A stretch of 32,820 bases of DNA, taken from positions 1 through 32,820 of the forward strand of contig PFFW01000063.1 of assembly GCA_002781745.1 (NCBI GenBank), read 5' to 3'. This DNA is from Rhodospirillales bacterium CG15_BIG_FIL_POST_REV_8_21_14_020_66_15. Its GTDB lineage: Bacteria; Pseudomonadota; Alphaproteobacteria; Rhodospirillales; Casp-alpha2. Shown here one piece after another: positions 1 through 7,408 of the stretch. Below the pieces are notes generated by a model. That model worked only from the letters and a program-made list of their open reading frames with translations. It was not told the DNA's origin and did no database searches. The number at the start of each line of letters is the position of its first letter. Position 1 is the stretch's first letter. The position numbers and the translations under genes were made by a program.

Positions 1-693
1 GAACGTGATCCCGCCACCTGACGTCACCGTCACGCCGGTGCCGTTGTAGGTCACCACCAGCTCGCCGCCGAAGTCGGAGAAGTTGCTGATGCTGGTGAAC
101 GCCGACTGCGCGGAGTTCCCGATCGAGACCCCGGAGGTCGGCGTGGCGGTGAAGCTGATCTGGCTGTCGGCGCGGATGATGAGAGCGTCCACGGAAAGGC
201 CCGACTGCCTCAGATTGACGGCGTCGATCGTCAACAGGCTGGTCGTGTTGTTCGCGAAGTTGATGGTCAGCGATTCCGACGTGTTGTCGATCAGGTTGAT
301 GCCCTGGAATTGTGCGTCGTTGGCCAGGTCGCCGATCTGCGAACGGACGTTGTTGAATTGGGTGACCAGGTCGGTGAACTGGGTGCTCGTCGCCGATTTC
401 AGGGACGTCGCGATGCCCTTGAGCTGGCGGACCAGGCTGTCGATGCTTTCGACGCCGTCGAGTGCCGCCGTCACCGTCGAGATGCCCTGGTCGATGCCGC
501 CCTTGCGCTCGGTGAAGTCGAAGGCGCGGTCGCGCAGCGCCTTGGACGAGAAGAACGCGACAGGGTCGTCGACAGGGCCGGCAACCCGAAGCCCCGTCGC
601 CAATCGGTTGTTTGTGCGGTCGATCAGATCGGTCGTGCGCTGCAAAGCAAGCAGCGAGCTGCGTACTGCAGCAGAAAGTGCCACGTCAGACAT
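1..693 (-). CDS. Flagellin, N-terminal part (gene runs off left edge)
   Basis: This is the structural filament subunit, exported by the flagellar type III system. The minus strand is open from ATG at 693 to the window edge (231 codons, no stop). It starts MSDVALSAAVRSSLLALQRT, and the next stretch, to about residue 35, includes NNRLATG, the typical N-terminal flagellin helix with the conserved RLATG turn. Residues about 50-140 continue as the D0/D1 coiled-coil region (LRDRAFDF, NVRSQIGDLANDAQFQGINL). From about residue 145 a Ser/Thr-rich variable domain begins, the usual place for O-linked glycans. A GAGG Shine-Dalgarno lies 7 nt before the ATG; the ATG at 698 is out of frame. The gene is divergent from flbT. 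The island to its right probably supplies its glycosylation (inference). The C-terminal D1/D0 helices are outside the window. Confidence 0.93.
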   Translation of the reverse strand, partial: MSDVALSAAVRSSLLALQRTTDLIDRTNNRLATGLRVAGPVDDPVAFFSSKALRDRAFDFTERKGGIDQGISTVTAALDGVESIDSLVRQLKGIATSLKSATSTQFTDLVTQFNNVRSQIGDLANDAQFQGINLIDNTSESLTINFANNTTSLLTIDAVNLRQSGLSVDALIIRADSQISFTATPTSGVSIGNSAQSAFTSISNFSDFGGELVVTYNGTGVTVTSGGGITF

Positions 694-981
694 TTCATTG
701 CCTCGCTTCTTCGCGGAGCGGGCCATACTCGCCAACGCCGCGATGGCATTCACGTCGTGCTTTCTGCCAACGAATCGCACGGTAATCTAACCCGGGAGAG
801 TTAACAATTTCTTTCCCGGAGAGGTGTTTTCATTTTTATCCAGGCATATATTTCCCCCGATATTCCGCGATTTCTGATCCGCCCCTGTTCGCGGCGCGAG
901 ACAGGGTCTTGTCTGTCTCCTTCAATTGGCGCACATTTGATAAATAGCATGAGTGCTACATAGTGGGGTGGAATCAGCAAG
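694..981. other. Flagellin-flbT divergent intergenic region
   Basis: This 288-bp region holds the 5' leaders and promoters of flagellin (-) and flbT (+). Positions 800-960 are visibly AT-richer than the flanks. I found no convincing sigma-54 (GG-N10-GC) promoter on either strand. A weak sigma-28-like arrangement occurs on the minus strand near 815-845 (TAAAAATG, then TCCGGGAA after 10 nt), but the spacing is one base short of the usual 11. A near-exact direct repeat, CCCGGGAGAG at 791-800 and CCCGGAGAG at 815-823, lies where the flagellin leader would be. No small gene is supported here. Confidence 0.5.
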
Positions 982-1428
982 ATGCCGCTAAAACTTGATA
1001 TCAAGGCGGGTGAAAAGCTTGTCATCAACGGTGCCGTTCTGGAAAACGTGGGCGGCAACGCTAAGCTGCTGATCCATAACGAATCGGCGATCATCCGGGA
1101 AAAGGAAATACTGTCTCAGGGCGAATCCAATACCCCTGCCGCACGCGTATATTTCGCGCTGCAATGCGCCTACATGTTCCCACGGCATGAAGAAGAATAC
1201 CTGAAAACGTTCCGCGAATTTTTGAACGATTACGTGACCGCCGCCCCCAGCGCCAAACCCATCGGCGACGAAATCTCCAAGTTCGTGGAAGAAGCGAAGC
1301 TGTACCGCGCGCTCAAGGCGACCCAGAAACTGATCCGCCACGAAGCCGACACCTTCAGCGACTTTGCCGACAAGCTGGAAGCCGCCGAAATAGCCGAGCG
1401 GATGGACAGCGCGAACGAGAACTCGTGA
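982..1428 (+). CDS. flbT: Flagellin post-transcriptional regulator FlbT
   Basis: This 148-residue protein matches FlbT in length and sequence. Its start, MPLKLDIKAGEKLVINGAVL, is followed by a conserved stretch at about residues 40-100 (EKEILSQGES, ARVYFALQCAYMF). In Caulobacter, FlbT binds the 5' untranslated region of fljK flagellin mRNA and destabilises it until the hook is complete; the same role is likely here. The ATG at 982 has a GGGGTGG Shine-Dalgarno in front. The usual partner gene flaF is not in this window. The gene is convergent with the methyltransferase downstream and divergent from flagellin upstream, so it sits next to its probable target. Confidence 0.93.
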   Translation: MPLKLDIKAGEKLVINGAVLENVGGNAKLLIHNESAIIREKEILSQGESNTPAARVYFALQCAYMFPRHEEEYLKTFREFLNDYVTAAPSAKPIGDEISKFVEEAKLYRALKATQKLIRHEADTFSDFADKLEAAEIAERMDSANENS

Positions 1429-1463
1429 CCGTCCCTTTCGCCCGTCGGCGAACCGGAATTTCG

Positions 1464-1479
1464 GCCGGCAGGCGCCGGT
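1464..1479. terminator. Possible bidirectional hairpin between convergent genes
   Basis: The 59-bp gap between the ends of flbT (+) and the methyltransferase (-) holds CCGGC (1465-1469), a 4-nt loop, and GCCGG (1474-1478), extended by one G-T pair. There is no T run on either side, so intrinsic termination is doubtful. It is listed because it is the only stem in a gap where two transcripts meet. Confidence 0.25.
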
Positions 1480-1486
1480 GCGGTCG

Positions 1487-2797
1487 TTAAGACCTGTTCA
1501 CCACGAACGGGTCCGTCCAGTAAGATTCGAGTTTGCTTTCGGGCTGCGTCCAGCACCAATTCTTGGGACGGATCAATATCTCCTTGAATTGAACCCACCG
1601 CATGCCCGGTTTGAATTCGGCCTCGATTCCGCCTGGAAATTGCACCTTGCCGCCAGCCATCATCAGGTTTTCGACTTCGTCACGCGGCACGTCGTCCTTG
1701 CTGCCATACTTCTCGGCAAGGCCGCCCGTTATCTTCGTAAGAATCGCGAGATAAATGTCGTACTCCTGCGTACCGGGCTTCAACGGGCACGTCGTCTGGT
1801 TCCGCACCATCTCCAGCATGATCAGGTCGTTGACCTGAGTCTCCACGGTATCGAAACCGCTGATCAGTTCAGAAATTTCATGGAAATCCGGGCTTGAGGT
1901 CACCAGGGGATATTCCTTGCCCCACAAAACCGTCTCACGCACGGGTTCAGAGGGAAAGTCGTCGTCCTTGGAGGAGCAGAGCACCCTTGCGATCATGCCT
2001 TTCCGGCTCACCCTGTGCATCTCGCACAAGGCGGTGGGAATTCTGTCCAACGGCATGAACCCCAGGACGCTGTAGGCGACCGTCAGGTCAAAACTGTTGT
2101 CGGGAAAAGGCAGATCCGCGGCATCGCCGTATTGAAAGAATGCTCGCGGATATTTGCGCCGGGCGCGCTCGATCTGGGAGCGGCTGTAATCCACCCCCGC
2201 GTAAAGAGGCATGCGCCGGCCCGACCGCAGTTCCGAGCGCCGCAACTGGTCGTAAATGATGCCGACACCGCATCCGACATCGAGAACACTGCTAATTCCG
2301 TTGTCGGGATCAACGATGTACGTGGTGTAGTCCCATACCCAGTCCGGTTGGGTATTTCCGAAATTCGTATCGCCTTCCTGCTTGTGAAGACTGATGATAT
2401 CCGGGTCGTACCGGTCCGAAACCGTCGATTTTTCGTAGGCGGCACGGAGACGGCCACCCTCCTCGCGATACATGCGGAAAAGGTCGTCGGGACTGTAAGT
2501 CGTCGCTTGATCGAGTGTGACCGCCGGTTCTCCGACCGTGACCGCATCATCCCCGGGCGCATGTATTTCCACCCGCCCGTCGGCTTTATAGAGATGCCTC
2601 TCCTGGTCGATCCATTCTCTGAGCAGAGCGTGGACCTTGAAATTCGAGAAACCGTCGTCGGCGACAAAAATATGGAGCGTAACCTCGTTCGTGGCTTCAA
2701 ACGTGGTCAGGAACGACCGGATGACGCAGCCGACGTCTTCGATTGCCGCGAATTTGGAACGCCCCTGGTTCAGATCTACGTTCAAAACAAATTGCAC
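1487..2797 (-). CDS. SAM-dependent class I methyltransferase with N-terminal extension
   Basis: The 436-residue product has a Rossmann methyltransferase core. Motif I is VLDVGCGVG at residues 171-179, the acidic strand GVDYS is at 201-205, and the adenine-contacting stretch GDAADLPFPDNSFDLTV is at 224-240, typical of Methyltransf_11/25 enzymes. Residues 1-165 are not recognised; HIFVADDG near residues 42-49 loosely recalls a GT-A strand, but no full DxD motif follows. The GTG start at 2797 has a strong GAGGAAGG Shine-Dalgarno 10 nt upstream. It stands alone on the minus strand at the island edge, and its base composition looks less GC-rich than flbT or neuB, hinting at acquisition. It probably methylates a glycan or flagellin residue (inference). 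The substrate is unknown. Confidence 0.75.
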   Translation of the reverse strand: MQFVLNVDLNQGRSKFAAIEDVGCVIRSFLTTFEATNEVTLHIFVADDGFSNFKVHALLREWIDQERHLYKADGRVEIHAPGDDAVTVGEPAVTLDQATTYSPDDLFRMYREEGGRLRAAYEKSTVSDRYDPDIISLHKQEGDTNFGNTQPDWVWDYTTYIVDPDNGISSVLDVGCGVGIIYDQLRRSELRSGRRMPLYAGVDYSRSQIERARRKYPRAFFQYGDAADLPFPDNSFDLTVAYSVLGFMPLDRIPTALCEMHRVSRKGMIARVLCSSKDDDFPSEPVRETVLWGKEYPLVTSSPDFHEISELISGFDTVETQVNDLIMLEMVRNQTTCPLKPGTQEYDIYLAILTKITGGLAEKYGSKDDVPRDEVENLMMAGGKVQFPGGIEAEFKPGMRWVQFKEILIRPKNWCWTQPESKLESYWTDPFVVNRS

Positions 2798-2964
2798 GCG
2801 GGTTCAACCTTCCTCACTGTTCGGCTGCGGCCATTAGGAAGTGAGCGCATCGCCCCGGTCAACATCAATTGCGGACCAAATTCCGCCCTACCGTCATTAG
2901 AAGCACATAGGGCGCAAGGGGGACAGTCATCGTCCGCGATCCACACTGCCCGCAGTCCCGCGCG

Positions 2965-2994
2965 TTAAAACAATCATTAAACCTTCAGTACTAG
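2965..2994 (+). promoter_or_regulatory. AT-rich candidate promoter and CtrA-like half-sites before neuB
   Basis: TTAA (2965-2968), 8 nt, TTAA (2977-2980) resembles the CtrA box TTAA-N7-TTAA but with one extra base. A weak sigma-70-like pair, TTAAAA (2965-2970) and TACTAG (2989-2994) with an 18-nt spacer, overlaps it. It is the only AT-rich patch in the 249-bp gap between the divergent methyltransferase and the neuB operon, so some promoter is expected here. The exact elements are uncertain. Confidence 0.3.
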
Positions 2995-3016
2995 GCTGCG
3001 GGTGTCGACCGCAGCC
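2994..3016 (+). promoter_or_regulatory. Perfect 8-bp stem-loop in the neuB leader
   Basis: GGCTGCGG (2994-3001), a 7-nt loop (3002-3008) and CCGCAGCC (3009-3016) form a perfect GC-rich hairpin. The loop begins with the GTG that would be the most upstream start of neuB, so that start would be occluded. There is no T run, so it is not a canonical terminator. It may stabilise the 5' end of the operon mRNA or act as an attenuator. Confidence 0.4.
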
Positions 3017-3046
3017 CGCCTCTACCAACAACATGGAGTCCCGAGC

Positions 3047-4054
3047 TTGTTAAAGGACCTAAAACGCACCTACGTCATCGCAGAGGTTGGCAACAATCAC
3101 GAGGGCGACTTCGGCGTCGCCCGCGAACTGATCGACCGCGCGGCCGAAACGGGTGTCGATGCCGTCAAGTTCCAGACCTTCATCGCCGAGAAATTCACCG
3201 CCCCCGCCGACCCCGCCCGGTTCGCACGCCTAAAGAAGTTTCAACTGAGCTTCGACCAGTTCGCGCAACTGGCCGAACAAGCCCGCAAGCGGGGCCTGAT
3301 GTTCATTTCCACGCCACTCGACCTCGACAGCGCGCGGTTCCTGGCGACCATCGTCGACGCATTGAAGATCGCCTCCGGCGACAACACCTTCTGGCCGCTG
3401 ATCGAATGCTGCGCCGAAAGCGGCAGGCCGATGATCATTTCCACGGGCATTTCCGGCGAGGCCGAGATTCAGGAGGCCGTCGACCGGGTGTCCGCCGTGT
3501 GGTCCGCCAAGGGCATCGCGGGCGAGCTGGCGCTGCTCCATTGCATCGTCAGCTATCCCGCGCCGCCGGAGCAGGCCAACCTGGGCGCCATCCGAACGCT
3601 GCAGGCGGCGTTCCCTGAACTGGCCATCGGTTATTCGGACCACATCGTAGGCCTGGACGCGGCGGTGACCGCCGCGGCCATGGGAGCGCGGATCATCGAA
3701 AAGCACTTCACGCTCGCCAACGACTATTCGGATTTCCGCGACCATCAGCTTTCCGCGAACCCGGAAGACATGACGACGCTTGTCCGTCACATCCGCACCG
3801 TGGAATCCATGATGGGGGACGGCGCGCTGGGGTGCATGGATTGCGAACGCGAACTGGTGACGCCGGTACGCCGGTCGATCGCGGCCGGACGCGACCTGCC
3901 CGCGGGACACGTTCTGGGCAAGGATGATATCATCTGGGTTCGTCCCGGCGGCGGTTTCGCCCCGGGGCGGGAGGTTGACGTGCTGTCCCGCAAGTTGACC
4001 CGGGCGGTCGCCGCCGGAAATATGATCCTCCCGGAATATCTTGAGAAAGGCTGA
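3047..4054 (+). CDS. neuB: NeuB-family nonulosonic acid (sialic/legionaminic/pseudaminic-type) synthase
   Basis: NeuB enzymes condense phosphoenolpyruvate with a 2,4-diacetamido or N-acetyl hexose to give a nine-carbon acid. The TIM barrel shows IAEVGNNHEGD near its N terminus, then VDAVKFQTF, STPLD, KIASGDN, ISTGIS, IGYSDH and the metal-ligand segment IEKHFTL. A C-terminal SAF (antifreeze-like) domain follows, from about ELVTPVRRSIAAG to PEYL. I chose TTG at 3047 because GGAG lies 8 nt upstream and the protein then begins at the family's normal N terminus. GTG at 3002 would add 15 residues but sits in a hairpin loop with little Shine-Dalgarno. First gene of a seven-gene operon, 2 nt before the next. 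Which nonulosonate it makes cannot be told from sequence. Confidence 0.9.
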   Translation: MLKDLKRTYVIAEVGNNHEGDFGVARELIDRAAETGVDAVKFQTFIAEKFTAPADPARFARLKKFQLSFDQFAQLAEQARKRGLMFISTPLDLDSARFLATIVDALKIASGDNTFWPLIECCAESGRPMIISTGISGEAEIQEAVDRVSAVWSAKGIAGELALLHCIVSYPAPPEQANLGAIRTLQAAFPELAIGYSDHIVGLDAAVTAAAMGARIIEKHFTLANDYSDFRDHQLSANPEDMTTLVRHIRTVESMMGDGALGCMDCERELVTPVRRSIAAGRDLPAGHVLGKDDIIWVRPGGGFAPGREVDVLSRKLTRAVAAGNMILPEYLEKG

Positions 4055-4056
4055 TC

Positions 4057-4776
4057 GTGGCCGTGCGGATCGCCCTGTTGACCACCAAGTCCGTGCCCGC
4101 GGTCCAATGCGCCCGCACCCTGGCGGCCGCCTATGACCTGTGCGGCATCCTGGTGCGCACGGCGTTCCCATCCCTGCCCTTCGCGACAACCCATGCCCTT
4201 GACGATCAACAAGCGGCGTTCGAGGCTGAGACATGGTTCGGCGGCAAGGCCCCCGCCCTCTCCGACTTCGCCCCGGTTTTCCCGGTCACCAACATGGCCG
4301 GCATCGACGCCGCCGCGGCAATTCGGGATCTGGGGCCCGACGCCGTCGTCGCCCTGAGCACCGGCAGGCTCGGCCAGGAGATTCTCGACATGATGGGCAC
4401 GCGGGCGATCGTCCTGCATGCCGGAAACCCGCAGGACTATCGGGGCGCGGATACGCATCTGTGGGCGGTCTACCACGGCGAGGAAGCGCGCCTGGAATGC
4501 GTCGTGCAGTACGCCGCGACCGAGGTCAACACAGGAGCGATCCTGGTCAACGCACCCGCTGACCTCCCCTCGGGCCTGCCCCTCGACGGCCTGCGAAAGG
4601 TAGTGACGGACGGCTGCATCGCCGGCGCCATGAAGGTCCTGAAGTTCTTCGACGAAGGCGGCATGCTGTCCGTCAACCGGTTGCAGCGGCAAGGCAAGGT
4701 CTATACACCCATGCCCGCGGCGCTGAAGGACTATTGCGTCCAACAGTACGCCCGACGGGCGCGCGGCGAGCGCTAG
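4057..4776 (+). CDS. Formyltransferase-fold protein lacking two canonical catalytic residues
   Basis: This 239-residue protein resembles the N-terminal domain of methionyl-tRNA/ArnA-type formyltransferases. The segment LHAGNPQDYRGADTHLWA (residues 120-137) aligns with the family pattern NxHxSLLPxxRG...W, and EVNTGAIL (156-163) aligns with the following D-x-G loop. Of the Asn-His-Asp catalytic set, only His121 is kept: Asn is Val119 and Asp is Asn158. The SLLP loop is also changed. It may therefore transfer another group, bind without catalysis, or use a different mechanism. The GTG start is 2 nt after neuB with a GAGAAAGG Shine-Dalgarno, so it is translationally tied to neuB. N-formyl amino sugars are known in surface glycans, but N-formylation is only a suggestion here. 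Confidence 0.7.
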   Translation: MAVRIALLTTKSVPAVQCARTLAAAYDLCGILVRTAFPSLPFATTHALDDQQAAFEAETWFGGKAPALSDFAPVFPVTNMAGIDAAAAIRDLGPDAVVALSTGRLGQEILDMMGTRAIVLHAGNPQDYRGADTHLWAVYHGEEARLECVVQYAATEVNTGAILVNAPADLPSGLPLDGLRKVVTDGCIAGAMKVLKFFDEGGMLSVNRLQRQGKVYTPMPAALKDYCVQQYARRARGER

Positions 4777-4788
4777 GCGGCCCGGAGC

Positions 4789-6639
4789 ATGTGCGGTATC
4801 GCGGGAACCCTCGGCCCGGCCACGCCGGACGCCGGACGCATCAAAAAGGCGCTGTCCGCCCTGGCGCGGCGCGGCCCCGACGCCTCGGGCCACCGCGTCC
4901 TGGACCTGGGCGGGCACCGGGCGGCGCTGCTGCACACGCGCCTGTCGATCATCGACCTGGATGCCCGCGCCGACCAGCCGTTCGAACGCGACGGGCTGGT
5001 CGTCACCTACAACGGCGAAATCTACAACTACCTGGAACTGAAGGCCGAATTGGAGGCCCTGGGGCATGCCTTCGCCACAACGTCGGACACGGAAGTCCTG
5101 GTCGCCGCCTGGCGCGAATGGGGCCCGGCTGCGCTCGACCGGCTGGAAGGCATGTGGGCCTTCGCCATCGCCGACACCAAGGCCGGGACGCTGACGCTTT
5201 GCCGCGATCGTTTCGGCGAGAAGCCTCTGTACCTCTGGCCGCGAGGCGGAACGCTGCATTTCGCCTCGGAGATCAAGGCCCTCGCCGCCCTTGCCGGCGA
5301 GACCCCGCCGGTCAACCGGACCCAGGTGCTGCGCTATCTCACGCTGGGCTACAAGTCCCTCTACAAGTCGGGCGACACGTTCTTCGACGGCGTATTCGAA
5401 CTGCCGCCGTCCACCTACCTGACGCTGTCCTCGCCCGACCTGAAACAGCCGGAATTCTACTGGCAACTCAAGCATATCCCCCGGCCCATGTCGGCCGAGG
5501 AGGCGCTCGAGGGGGCGCGCGAAAGGCTGTTCCGCTCGGTCGAACTGCGCCTGCGCGCCGACGTGCCGGTCGCCTTCTGCCTGTCGGGGGGAATCGATTC
5601 CTCGACGCTGGCCGCCATCGCCGCCCGCAAGCTGGGCGCCGACATCCATTGCTTCTCGGTCATCGACGCGGACGAGCGCTACAATGAAAGCGCCAACATC
5701 AAGGCGATGGTCGAGGCGCTCGGCTGCGCCCACCACGTCACCCATACCTCGACCGAGGGCTTCTTCGAGCGCATGGCCGACCTGGTCGCCTATCACGACG
5801 CGCCGGTGGCGACCATCAGCTACTACGTCCATTCCTTCCTGTCGGAAGCCATCCACGACGCGGGCTACAAGGTCGCCGTATCGGGCACCGGCGCGGACGA
5901 ACTCTACACCGGCTACTACGACCACTATTCCATGTGGCTCGCCCAGATGTGGAAGCGCGCGCAGATCGATCCGGCGGTCGACTTCGAAACCCTGCTGTCG
6001 GACTGGAAGGGCGGGTTCGGTGCCCACGTGCAGAACCCGCTGCTGCGCGATCCCATGACCTTCGTGCGCGAACCCGGCCAGCGCGGCCATATCACGCTGG
6101 ATCAGGACGTGTTCGAGGGCCTGCTCGCCCGGCCGTTCCACGAAGACTTCGAGGAAACGGCCTTCACCGGTGAACTGCTGCGCAACCGCATGATGAACGA
6201 ACTGTTCGCGGAATCCATCCCGGTCATCCTGCACGAGGATGACTGCAACTCCATGCGCTGGTCGGTGGAAAACCGGTCGCCCTATCTGGATCGGCCGCTC
6301 GCCGAATTCCTCTATAGCGTGCCCTCCGAGTATCTGATCGGCGGCGGCTTCGCCAAGCTGCTGCTGCGTCAGGCCGGCGACGGCCTGGTGCCGGACAGCG
6401 TGCGCCTGGACAAGCGCAAGCGCGGCTTCAACGCTTCCATCAACTCCCTGGTCGACCGCGGCGACGGCGACACCCGCGACCGCCTGCTGGCGCCCGGGCC
6501 GATCTTCGACCTGATCGATCGATCCCGGTTCGAGGCATTCCTCAAGGACGACATGGCGTCGAACAGCTTCTCGAAGTTCTTGTTCAGCTTTATCTCCGCG
6601 CGTATCTTCCTTGACCAACAAGCTGTTGAAAGCCAATGA
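4789..6639 (+). CDS. asnB: Glutamine-hydrolysing asparagine synthase-type amidotransferase
   Basis: The 616-residue protein has the full class II architecture. The N-terminal glutaminase exposes Cys2 (MCGIAG) and has RGPDASG (28-34) and YNGEIYN (74-80). The C-terminal ATP-pyrophosphatase domain has the PP-loop SGGIDSS (266-272) and a later SGTGADELYTGY motif near residue 365. AsnB makes asparagine, but homologues inside polysaccharide and flagellar clusters are thought to amidate sugar carboxylates. Its location between neuB and a cytidylyltransferase favours a glycan substrate (inference). All visible catalytic motifs are intact. It begins 12 nt after the formyltransferase-like gene. It could equally be a housekeeping asparagine synthetase captured by the operon. 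Confidence 0.88.
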   Translation: MCGIAGTLGPATPDAGRIKKALSALARRGPDASGHRVLDLGGHRAALLHTRLSIIDLDARADQPFERDGLVVTYNGEIYNYLELKAELEALGHAFATTSDTEVLVAAWREWGPAALDRLEGMWAFAIADTKAGTLTLCRDRFGEKPLYLWPRGGTLHFASEIKALAALAGETPPVNRTQVLRYLTLGYKSLYKSGDTFFDGVFELPPSTYLTLSSPDLKQPEFYWQLKHIPRPMSAEEALEGARERLFRSVELRLRADVPVAFCLSGGIDSSTLAAIAARKLGADIHCFSVIDADERYNESANIKAMVEALGCAHHVTHTSTEGFFERMADLVAYHDAPVATISYYVHSFLSEAIHDAGYKVAVSGTGADELYTGYYDHYSMWLAQMWKRAQIDPAVDFETLLSDWKGGFGAHVQNPLLRDPMTFVREPGQRGHITLDQDVFEGLLARPFHEDFEETAFTGELLRNRMMNELFAESIPVILHEDDCNSMRWSVENRSPYLDRPLAEFLYSVPSEYLIGGGFAKLLLRQAGDGLVPDSVRLDKRKRGFNASINSLVDRGDGDTRDRLLAPGPIFDLIDRSRFEAFLKDDMASNSFSKFLFSFISARIFLDQQAVESQ

Positions 6640-6673
6640 CTTTCTACGCCTCTCCATGGGAGAAGTCCCGGCC

Positions 6674-7408
6674 ATGACCAAGGTCACCGGCGTCATCCAG
6701 GCCCGCCTGACCTCGATCCGCCTGGCCCAGAAGGCGATCCTGCCGCTGGCGGGGCGGCCGGTCATGCACCATCTGTTCGACCGGGCCCTGCGCATCCGCG
6801 GCGTCGACGATCTGGTGCTGGCGATCCCCACGGGTGCGGCCAACGACCCGCTGGAGGATGCCGCCGCCGCGTACCCCGACATCAAGGTCGTGCGCGGCCC
6901 CGACGATGACCTGGTGACCCGCTTCCTGATGGCCGCCGACCTGACGGGGGCGGACGTCCTCGTCCGCATGTGGGGCGACTGCCCGGTGACGGATCCCGAC
7001 CTGGCGGCGGGCCTGCTTCAGGCGGTGTTGAACACCGGCGTCGCCTGGGCGCACTATCCGAACGATTCAGGATATCCGGAAGGGGTCGAGACCCACGTCC
7101 TGCGCGTCGACGCCCTGCGCGACCTGGCCGCAGAGTCCGAGGACATGTACGAGCGGGAAAACATGCTGCCCTTCTTCACGCGGCGACCCGAGCGCTTCCC
7201 CATGCTGGAAATCCGCCGCACGCCGAACCGCAACCATCTGAAATGCCTGCTGGATACACAGCACGACTACCGCCGCATTTCGCAGATATTCGACATCCTG
7301 TATCCGGAAACACCCAACTTCGGCGTGAGCGAACTGGAAGCGCTGGCCGAGCGGCGGCCGGAACTGTTCGATCCCACCCATCGCATCGCCATGGGGACCA
7401 ATCAATGA
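6674..7408 (+). CDS. SpsF-type cytidylyltransferase, degenerate nucleotide-binding signature
   Basis: This 244-residue protein belongs to the CMP-NeuAc/KDO synthetase-like SpsF family, which activates sugars as CMP (or related) derivatives. It begins MTKVTGVIQARLTSIRLAQK; the usual RLPGKVL signature is changed to RLAQKAI, with the lysine kept. Later motifs are present: WGDCPVTDPDL, GVETHVL and YERENMLPFF. I chose ATG 6674 because family members begin here and GGGAGA lies upstream. An in-frame ATG at 6611 would overlap asnB by 29 nt and add 21 atypical residues. Its stop overlaps the next start as ATGATGA. It is one of three SpsF-like genes in the window and the most divergent in the signature, so its nucleotide or sugar specificity may differ. 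Confidence 0.82.
   Translation: MTKVTGVIQARLTSIRLAQKAILPLAGRPVMHHLFDRALRIRGVDDLVLAIPTGAANDPLEDAAAAYPDIKVVRGPDDDLVTRFLMAADLTGADVLVRMWGDCPVTDPDLAAGLLQAVLNTGVAWAHYPNDSGYPEGVETHVLRVDALRDLAAESEDMYERENMLPFFTRRPERFPMLEIRRTPNRNHLKCLLDTQHDYRRISQIFDILYPETPNFGVSELEALAERRPELFDPTHRIAMGTNQ

Noticed and set aside
83-804. Long plus-strand open frames over the left edge
   Set aside because: They are antisense shadows of the flagellin gene, which gives a clear flagellin N terminus in the minus frame.
924-946. Possible sigma-54 site TGGCGCACATTTGAT before flbT
   Set aside because: The -12 element would be GA rather than GC, and no upstream dyad is present.
3787-6969. 1060-codon minus-strand open frame opposite the formyltransferase-like and asnB genes
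   Set aside because: High-GC antisense shadow. The protein is Arg/His/Gly-rich without domains, while the plus strand encodes intact enzymes.
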